From Lachnospiraceae bacterium (GTDB lineage Bacteria; Bacillota; Clostridia; Lachnospirales; Lachnospiraceae), in assembly GCA_017961385.1 (NCBI GenBank), contig JAGCXJ010000159.1, forward strand, positions 1 through 10,457: a stretch of 10,457 nt of DNA, read 5' to 3'. This document shows, one piece after another, positions 6,197 to 10,457 of the stretch. Position numbers and translations under genes: made by a program. A model generated the notes under the pieces. That model saw nothing but the letters and a program-made list of their open reading frames with translations, was not told where the DNA came from and made no database searches. The first letter of the stretch is position 1. Each line of letters starts with the position of its first letter.

Positions 6197-7174
6197 ATGC
6201 AGCAGCTTGCTCAGGATATAGAAAACAGAACATTCAAACGCTGTTATCTTTTGTACGGAGATGAGGATTATCTGCGTAAACAGTACAAGGATAAGCTGCT
6301 TAAAGCGCTTGTCGCTGAAGGCGATACCATGAACTTTAATCGCTACGAGGGCAAGGATATAAACATCGGAGAAGTCATCGACCAGGCAGAGACAATGCCT
6401 TTTTTTGCTGACAAGAGAGTCATCTATATAGAAGACAGCGGACTTTTAAAGAGCGGCGGGGAACAGCTTGCCGATTACCTTGCAGAAAGTGCACCGGATA
6501 CTGTCATGATCCTTAATGAATCAAATGTTGATAAAAGAAGCAGGCTCTTTAAGGTGGTAACTAATGCAGGCAGAGCGGTAGAGTTTGTGAAGCAGCAGGA
6601 GGAGACGTTACGAAAATGGATCCTCGGAAAGATCAAAAAGGAAGGAAAGAGCATCGACATCAGAGCTCTTGACATCCTTCTTGAGAGGACCGGTACCGAT
6701 ATGACAACTATCAGCACCGAGCTTGAGAAACTGTTTTCATATACGATGAATAAGGCTTCGATCTCAACGACCGATGTGGAGGATATCGTGACTGTCAGCA
6801 CGAGCTCAAAAGTATTTGACATGATATCGGCCATGGCTGAGAAGAAGCAGAGTGCGGCTCTTGAGATGTATCATGACCTTTTGGCTCATAAGGAGACTCC
6901 CTTCGGGATACTGGCGCTCATAACAAGACAGTTCAATATGATGCTTCAGATAAGCGAACTGCTTGAAGGCGGCAGCTACGGAAAGCGTATCGCGGACACT
7001 TTGGGAATTCCTTCGTTTGCCGAACAGAAATATGAAAGACAGCTGAAAAACTTCAGCAAAAAGACGTTAAGAAGAGCCCTCGATTCATGTGCAGCGGCAG
7101 ATGAGAACGTAAAGATAAAGGGAATGCTCCCCGAACTTAGCGTTGAACTTCTGATAATCGAATACAGCTCCTAA
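6197..7174 (+). CDS. holA: DNA polymerase III subunit delta
   Basis: This is the clamp-loader subunit that opens the beta sliding clamp during DNA replication. The 325-residue protein matches the family in length. The N-terminus FKRCYLLYGDEDYLRKQYKDKL is a strong match to Gram-positive HolA (YqeN-type). It is followed by AETMPFFADKRVIYIED (clamp-opening domain), the lid-like LLERTGTDMTTISTELEKL and the C-terminal collar domain with PFGILALITRQFNMMLQ and IKGMLPELSVELLIIE. The start at 6197 fits family N-termini, but the only Shine-Dalgarno, AAGGAG at 6177-6182, ends 14 bases upstream, longer than usual. There is no alternative in-frame start nearby. It leads a probable operon with the next two genes, since no terminator is seen after it. 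Confidence 0.95.
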   Translation: MQQLAQDIENRTFKRCYLLYGDEDYLRKQYKDKLLKALVAEGDTMNFNRYEGKDINIGEVIDQAETMPFFADKRVIYIEDSGLLKSGGEQLADYLAESAPDTVMILNESNVDKRSRLFKVVTNAGRAVEFVKQQEETLRKWILGKIKKEGKSIDIRALDILLERTGTDMTTISTELEKLFSYTMNKASISTTDVEDIVTVSTSSKVFDMISAMAEKKQSAALEMYHDLLAHKETPFGILALITRQFNMMLQISELLEGGSYGKRIADTLGIPSFAEQKYERQLKNFSKKTLRRALDSCAAADENVKIKGMLPELSVELLIIEYSS

Positions 7175-7243
7175 AAGTACGATAAACCGTACCGATACTC
7201 CTTCATACTGAAAGCATAGTCAGAGCACTTGCGGAGGTATGAT

Positions 7244-7618
7244 ATGGATAATAAATCTTATATAGCAGTAACACTGATACTTTTGATGACATTTGTTCTT
7301 GCCACAGGGATAAAGGCAAACGGAAGATCAAGCAGGATACCTGATATAACGGGAGAGTATTACAAACAGATAGAGAGTGAATATCTGTCTGATGTAAGAG
7401 ACAGGCTTAACGATAACGGGTTTTCAAATGCAGGTCTTTCACTCACAAAACAGGTCAATGAGGATGGCGGGCTTGACTACATTCTGTCAGTGCATCACAG
7501 ACGTATAGATAGGATGGATGAGACACAAAGGGCAGAACTTGCCGATATGCTCACCGAGAATGATATCGCTGTTGACGGAAGAAAAACATCGATGGCGGTC
7601 AGATATATAGAATACTGA
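7244..7618 (+). CDS. Small membrane-anchored protein of unknown function
   Basis: I do not recognise this 124-residue protein. It has a single N-terminal hydrophobic segment (about residues 6-21, IAVTLILLMTFVLATG) after MDNKSY. There is no lipobox, so it is either an uncleaved signal anchor or a secretion signal, and the rest would lie outside the cell. The soluble part is rich in charged residues: a helix (YYKQIESEYLSDVRDRLND), then a beta-like stretch DYILSVHHRRIDRM with an HH pair, and a helix ETQRAELADML. There are no cysteines. The ATG at 7244 is preferred over a TTG at 7229, because GGAGG (7233-7237) lies within the longer frame and at ideal spacing for 7244. It sits 69 bases after holA and 22 bases before the DUF1653 gene, on the same strand. 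Confidence 0.8.
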   Translation: MDNKSYIAVTLILLMTFVLATGIKANGRSSRIPDITGEYYKQIESEYLSDVRDRLNDNGFSNAGLSLTKQVNEDGGLDYILSVHHRRIDRMDETQRAELADMLTENDIAVDGRKTSMAVRYIEY

Positions 7619-7640
7619 TAAAGCTTGGAAAGGGATATTT

Positions 7641-8099
7641 ATGGAACCGAAGATAGGAAGCGTATACAGACATTTTAAAGGAAATCTCTATGAGGTAAAA
7701 GCTATAGCGATTCATTCAGAGACCGGAGAGAAGATGGTGGTCTATCAGGCTCTCTACGGAGATGGAGATACCTATGTCAGACCATACGATTCATTTGTTT
7801 CAAAAGTGGACAGGATCAAATATCCCGATGCAGAGCAGGAATACAGATTCGAAGAGCTAAAGGCTCAGGAGAGCCCCGATATAGATCCGATGGTAATGCA
7901 GTTTCTTGAGACTGAGGATTTTGAAGAGAAATTTACGATTCTTGGCGGACTGCACCACAGGATAACAAAAGATCAGATAGCGATCATGGCTATGTCTTTG
8001 GATGTTACGATAGAAGACAGCGAGATCGAGGATATGTATCGTCAGTTAAAGACCTGTGTTGATACAAGACGCAGATTTGAGACCACACGTTTAAGATAG
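7641..8099 (+). CDS. DUF1653 domain protein with C-terminal helical extension
   Basis: The first about 75 residues of this 152-residue protein are a DUF1653 domain (PF07866). The evidence is GSVYRHFKGNLYEVKAIA, HSETGEKMVVYQALYGDGDTYVRPYDSFVSKVD, and KYPDAEQEYRFE. This is a small beta-rich module of unknown biochemical role, common as a stand-alone protein. The remainder (about 82-152) is an acidic, probably helical extension beginning DPMVMQFLETEDFEEK and containing a second HH in GGLHHRITKDQ, ending RRRFETTRLR. The protein has no signal or membrane segment and is probably cytoplasmic. AAAGGG about 6 bases upstream supports the start. It is likely the last gene of the holA transcript and converges with the lipid kinase gene, 5 bases apart. 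Confidence 0.85.
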   Translation: MEPKIGSVYRHFKGNLYEVKAIAIHSETGEKMVVYQALYGDGDTYVRPYDSFVSKVDRIKYPDAEQEYRFEELKAQESPDIDPMVMQFLETEDFEEKFTILGGLHHRITKDQIAIMAMSLDVTIEDSEIEDMYRQLKTCVDTRRRFETTRLR

Positions 8100-8100
8100 T

Positions 8101-8133
8101 GTGATCAGTAGATGAACTTGATCGCTTCCTTTT
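8101..8133 (+). terminator. Weak candidate terminator after the DUF1653 gene
   Basis: GTGATCA (8101-8107) pairs with TGATCGC (8119-8125) in a 7-bp stem containing one G-U pair, with an 11-base loop. It is followed by TTCCTTTTC. The T tract is interrupted and the hairpin overlaps the 3' end of the convergent coding sequence, so this is tentative. Confidence 0.3.
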
Positions 8134-9052
8134 CACATGATACCGAGATGAAATCGGCTTTTGTCTCAACTTCACCGTCGGTATGCACCCACAAGGGAGA
8201 TGAACTGCGTACTGTATACTGGTGAGCGCGGTATATGTTTATACCGTCTTTTCCTACATGCCCGCCGTTGTGAGCAGTGGGAAGGAGCTTGATTATGTTG
8301 CGCTTGCTCACGCCTGATACTGCGCAGAGATCGATCAGACCGTCATGATTTGATGCTTCGGGCGCAAACATGAAGCCGCCGCCCTCGAATTTATTGTTCA
8401 TTCCGCCTATGAATATCAGCTTTTCAATGGATATGGTCTCACCGTTTTCTTCAAGAGTGAGTTCCGCATCCGTATATTTGAATGAGAGAAGCTGCTTTAG
8501 GCAGATAAGAAGATATGACAGCTTTCCGAGTCCTATCCGGTTAAGAAAATTCTTTATACCTGAGGAAAGAGCTTCCTCGCATACCGCAGCATCATAGCCG
8601 ATGCCTGTGCTGACTAAAAAGTGTCTGTCGGGTATCGTCATCTGCCCGTCTCTTACCAGACTGTTCTCAAAATGAACCGTTCCCGCATCCATATATAATA
8701 TAGTAGGCTTGTTTAAAAGATGCCATACCGCTTCGGCGGGATTGAAAGAGATACCCAGAGCGAGAGCTAGGTCGTTGCTCGAACCGATGGGTACTGTGCT
8801 TATCGTGACATTATCAAATGAAGGAAGTCCCTGGACAACTTCGTTAAGGGTACCGTCACCGCCGCATACCAAAAGATTCAGATAGCTGTTATTCTCATAC
8901 AGCTCTTTTGCATGCACGGTAGCATCGCCGTGTTTCTGAGAAAAAAACACTTCGTATTCGATGTTATTCGTTTCCAGTATGTTTCTAATGATCTCCCAGT
9001 TCTTGCGTCCCCTTCCGGAACGGGCATTGGGATTGACTATCACATGGTACAT
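8105..9052 (-). CDS. Diacylglycerol/lipid kinase family protein (YegS/DagK/BmrU-like)
   Basis: This is a soluble or membrane-associated lipid kinase expected to phosphorylate diacylglycerol or a related lipid using ATP. The 315-residue length is typical. The catalytic domain opens with VIVNPNARSGRG (4-15) and has the nucleotide-binding GGDGTLNEV at 64-72. PIGSSNDLALALG at 88-100 follows, where many members have GTxNDFA. The C-terminal domain shows GMNNKFEGGGFMFAPEA, HDGLIDL (236-242) and the conserved HTDGE (290-294). The start at 9052 has GAAGGA about 10 bases upstream and a good promoter. Whether it acts as the main recycling enzyme DgkB or on another lipid cannot be told; the surrounding genes give no hint. 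It is divergent from glyA. Confidence 0.92.
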   Translation of the reverse strand: MYHVIVNPNARSGRGRKNWEIIRNILETNNIEYEVFFSQKHGDATVHAKELYENNSYLNLLVCGGDGTLNEVVQGLPSFDNVTISTVPIGSSNDLALALGISFNPAEAVWHLLNKPTILYMDAGTVHFENSLVRDGQMTIPDRHFLVSTGIGYDAAVCEEALSSGIKNFLNRIGLGKLSYLLICLKQLLSFKYTDAELTLEENGETISIEKLIFIGGMNNKFEGGGFMFAPEASNHDGLIDLCAVSGVSKRNIIKLLPTAHNGGHVGKDGINIYRAHQYTVRSSSPLWVHTDGEVETKADFISVSCEKEAIKFIY

Positions 9053-9086
9053 ATCAGGCCATCCTTCAAAATTTCATCTATTCGTA

Positions 9087-9115
9087 ATAATATCAAATAA
9101 AAAAATTCCAGTAAA
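9087..9115 (-). promoter_or_regulatory. Sigma-A promoter of the lipid kinase gene
   Basis: On the minus strand TTTACT (9115-9110) and TATTAT (9092-9087) are separated by 17 bases, matching four and five consensus positions. Transcription would start near 9080, about 28 bases before the ATG at 9052. It lies back to back with the glyA promoter, with about 14 bases between the two -35 elements. Confidence 0.6.
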
Positions 9116-9129
9116 TAGGTTTTAGCGTA

Positions 9130-9158
9130 TTTTCACATCGCATTTCGTGTGCTATAAT
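9130..9158 (+). promoter_or_regulatory. Extended -10 promoter of glyA
   Basis: TTTTCA (9130-9135) and TATAAT (9153-9158) are separated by 17 bases, and TG at 9150-9151 gives a full extended -10. The 13-mer tgtgctataatag (9148-9160) is identical to the one at the nitroreductase promoter. The leader is about 44 bases, too short for a glycine riboswitch or T-box. AAAGGCGGAGAG before the ATG at 9209 is the ribosome binding site. Confidence 0.8.
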
Positions 9159-9208
9159 AGTCGAGCATGATTTATTATAGAAGCATTTGCTAAGAAAGGC
9201 GGAGAGAT

Positions 9209-10375
9209 ATGTATTCTTTAGAAGAAGTAAAAGCTGTTGATCCTGAAATAGCTCAGGCCATAGTGGATGAGCAGGCAAGACAGAACAGTCACATTGAACT
9301 TATTGCGTCAGAAAACTGGGTAAGCAAGGCAGTCATGGCTGCTATGGGAAGCCCATTAACAAATAAATATGCTGAAGGTTATCCGGGTAAGAGATATTAC
9401 GGCGGATGTGAATGCGTGGATGTAGTTGAAGATCTCGCAAGAGAAAGAGCAAAAAAGCTCTTTAACTGTGATTATGTCAATGTTCAGCCTCATTCAGGCG
9501 CTCAGGCAAACATGGCTGTATTCTTTGCAGTTATGGAGCCCGGCGATACATTCATGGGCATGAATCTCGATCACGGCGGACACCTTTCACACGGTTCACC
9601 GGTAAATATGTCAGGTAAGTATTTCAACTGCGTACCTGACGGTGTTGATGACAACGGATTTATAGATTATGAGGAAGTAAGACGTATCGCCAAGGAGTGC
9701 AAGCCCAAGATGATCGTCTGCGGTGCTTCCGCTTATGCTCGTAAGATAGATTTCAAGAAGTTCAGAGAGATATGTGATGAAGTCGGTGCTGTAATGATGG
9801 TAGATATCGCACATATCGCAGGACTTGTTGCTTCAGGCTATCATGAGAGTCCCTTCCCTTATGCAGATGTTGTTACAACAACAACACATAAGACTCTTCG
9901 CGGACCTCGTGGCGGCATGATCATGTGCAACCAGGAGACAGCTGACAAGTATAACTTCAACAAGGCTATATTCCCCGGCATCCAGGGTGGCCCTCTCATG
10001 CATGTGATCGCAGCAAAGGCTGTATGCTTCAAGGAGGCTCTTTCACCTGAGTTCAAGGAATACGGAAAGAACATCATAGACAATGCACAGGCTCTTGCCA
10101 ACGGTCTTATGAAGAGAGGATTAAGCATTGTTTCAGGCGGAACTGACAACCACCTCATGCTGCTTGACCTTCGTCCTCAGGGACTTACAGGAAAGGCTGT
10201 TGAAAAGCTTCTTGATGCTGCACATATCACAGCAAACAAGAACACTGTTCCCAATGATCCTCAGAAGGCATTTGTAACTTCAGGCATCAGACTCGGAACA
10301 CCTGCTGTAACATCACGCGGCATGAACACAGAGGATATGGACAGTATAGCTGAGGCTTTATCTTTGTTAGTTTAA
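9209..10375 (+). CDS. glyA: Serine hydroxymethyltransferase, C-terminal tail cut off by an early stop
   Basis: This cytoplasmic PLP enzyme interconverts serine plus tetrahydrofolate with glycine plus 5,10-methylene-tetrahydrofolate, and is the main source of one-carbon units. Core motifs are intact: IELIASENWVS (29-39), NKYAEGYPGKRYYGG (52-66), NVQPHSGAQAN (91-101), VDIAHIAGLVA (198-208), the PLP-lysine motif TTTTHKTLRGPRGG with Lys228, and SGIRLGTPAVTSRG (358-371) with the substrate-carboxylate-binding arginine. The frame stops at TAA 10373-10375 after 388 residues, whereas the family is usually about 410-420. The missing C-terminal helix is still encoded just downstream, in the same frame, past a second TAA. 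The start is fixed by a good ribosome binding site and by family N-termini. I infer either two compensating indels or a sequencing fault, not a naturally short enzyme. Confidence 0.93.
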   Translation: MYSLEEVKAVDPEIAQAIVDEQARQNSHIELIASENWVSKAVMAAMGSPLTNKYAEGYPGKRYYGGCECVDVVEDLARERAKKLFNCDYVNVQPHSGAQANMAVFFAVMEPGDTFMGMNLDHGGHLSHGSPVNMSGKYFNCVPDGVDDNGFIDYEEVRRIAKECKPKMIVCGASAYARKIDFKKFREICDEVGAVMMVDIAHIAGLVASGYHESPFPYADVVTTTTHKTLRGPRGGMIMCNQETADKYNFNKAIFPGIQGGPLMHVIAAKAVCFKEALSPEFKEYGKNIIDNAQALANGLMKRGLSIVSGGTDNHLMLLDLRPQGLTGKAVEKLLDAAHITANKNTVPNDPQKAFVTSGIRLGTPAVTSRGMNTEDMDSIAEALSLLV

Positions 10376-10447
10376 GGCGGATAAGAAAAGTTTAGCGAAG
10401 CAAGAGCTATCGTTAAGGAACTCACAGATAAGTATCCTCTTATCTAG
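10376..10447 (+). other. glyA: Displaced C-terminal coding segment of glyA
   Basis: In the glyA frame, after TAA at 10373-10375, the codons read GG, a second TAA (10382-10384), then EKFSEARAIVKELTDKYPLI and a TAG at 10445-10447. The ending ARAIVKELTDKYPLI is what clostridial GlyA proteins normally have as their last helix. Counting the two stops as ordinary codons gives 412 residues, the usual family length. Skipping one T of the TTT run at 10371-10373 would give LLVKADK in the +1 frame, and restoring one base near the A run at 10386-10389 would rejoin the tail. The segment has no start codon or ribosome binding site of its own. Confidence 0.8.
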
Positions 10448-10453
10448 TATAAT
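10448..10453 (+). promoter_or_regulatory. Possible -10 element at the window edge
   Basis: TATAAT begins right after the displaced glyA stop codon. There is no TGn extension and only a poor -35 (CAGATA at 17 bases). It could serve a gene beyond the window, or be chance. Confidence 0.25.
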
Positions 10454-10457
10454 TTCA

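Noticed and set aside
7177..7192. Hairpin GTACG/CGTAC after holA as a terminator
   Set aside because: The stem is only 5 bp and no T run follows, so I treat holA and the next genes as possibly co-transcribed.
7229..7243. TTG at 7229 as the start of the small anchored protein
   Set aside because: The GGAGG ribosome binding site would lie inside the coding sequence, and the ATG at 7244 is correctly spaced from it.
10373..10384. Selenocysteine, pyrrolysine or a changed genetic code explaining the glyA stops
   Set aside because: Both codons are TAA, which neither Sec (TGA) nor Pyl (TAG) uses, and TAA ends other genes here such as ilvE and holA. Two stops within four codons also argue against simple read-through.
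1..10457. CRISPR array, insertion sequence, integrated phage, tRNA or defence system
   Set aside because: I found no regular repeats, transposase or phage motifs, or tRNA-like folds; all sizeable regions are covered by ordinary genes.

Overview
The window looks like chromosomal core genome of an anaerobic Firmicute of class Clostridia, most probably a Lachnospiraceae-type organism. This is inferred from the moderate GC content, AGGAGG-like ribosome binding sites, TATAAT-type promoters, and the protein types (clostridial GlyA and IlvE, AzlCD, a DUF1653 protein, an EAL-HDOD protein). I see no mobile element, CRISPR array, tRNA, rRNA or phage gene. It reads as housekeeping DNA rather than a novel accessory system.

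Layout. (1) 1-1932, plus strand: the 3' end of a metal (Zn/Mn-type) ABC transporter operon, with a 5'-truncated ATPase, an ABC-3 permease and a lipoprotein, each joined by an ATGA stop/start overlap. (2) 1937-2521: a small FMN nitroreductase behind an extended -10 promoter. (3) 2570-3808, minus strand: a degenerate EAL-HDOD signalling protein, convergent with the nitroreductase across a 12-bp perfect hairpin that can act as a terminator. (4) 3924-5062: a monocistronic branched-chain aminotransferase gene (ilvE) with a clear sigma-A promoter and an intrinsic terminator. It faces azlD and azlC (5061-6106, minus), the two subunits of a branched-chain amino acid exporter, so the locus pairs metabolism and export of the same compounds. 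(5) 6197-8099, plus: holA (DNA polymerase III delta), a small membrane-anchored protein of unknown function and a DUF1653 protein, probably co-transcribed. (6) 8105-9052, minus: a diacylglycerol/lipid kinase family protein. (7) 9130 to the end, plus: glyA (serine hydroxymethyltransferase) with its own promoter.

The most notable observation is at the right end. The glyA reading frame stops after 388 codons, but the DNA just downstream still encodes, in the same frame and beyond two TAA codons, what looks like the normal C-terminal tail of the enzyme, ending in KYPLI at a TAG at 10445-10447. Counting through would give 412 codons, about the normal family length. Two compensating one-base indels, real or from sequencing, explain this best. 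The other points worth a look are a lipoprotein with a CC-containing C-terminal domain coupled to the metal transporter, the loss of catalytic motifs in the EAL domain, an uncharacterised 124-residue anchored protein, and an extended -10 element used in identical form at two promoters.
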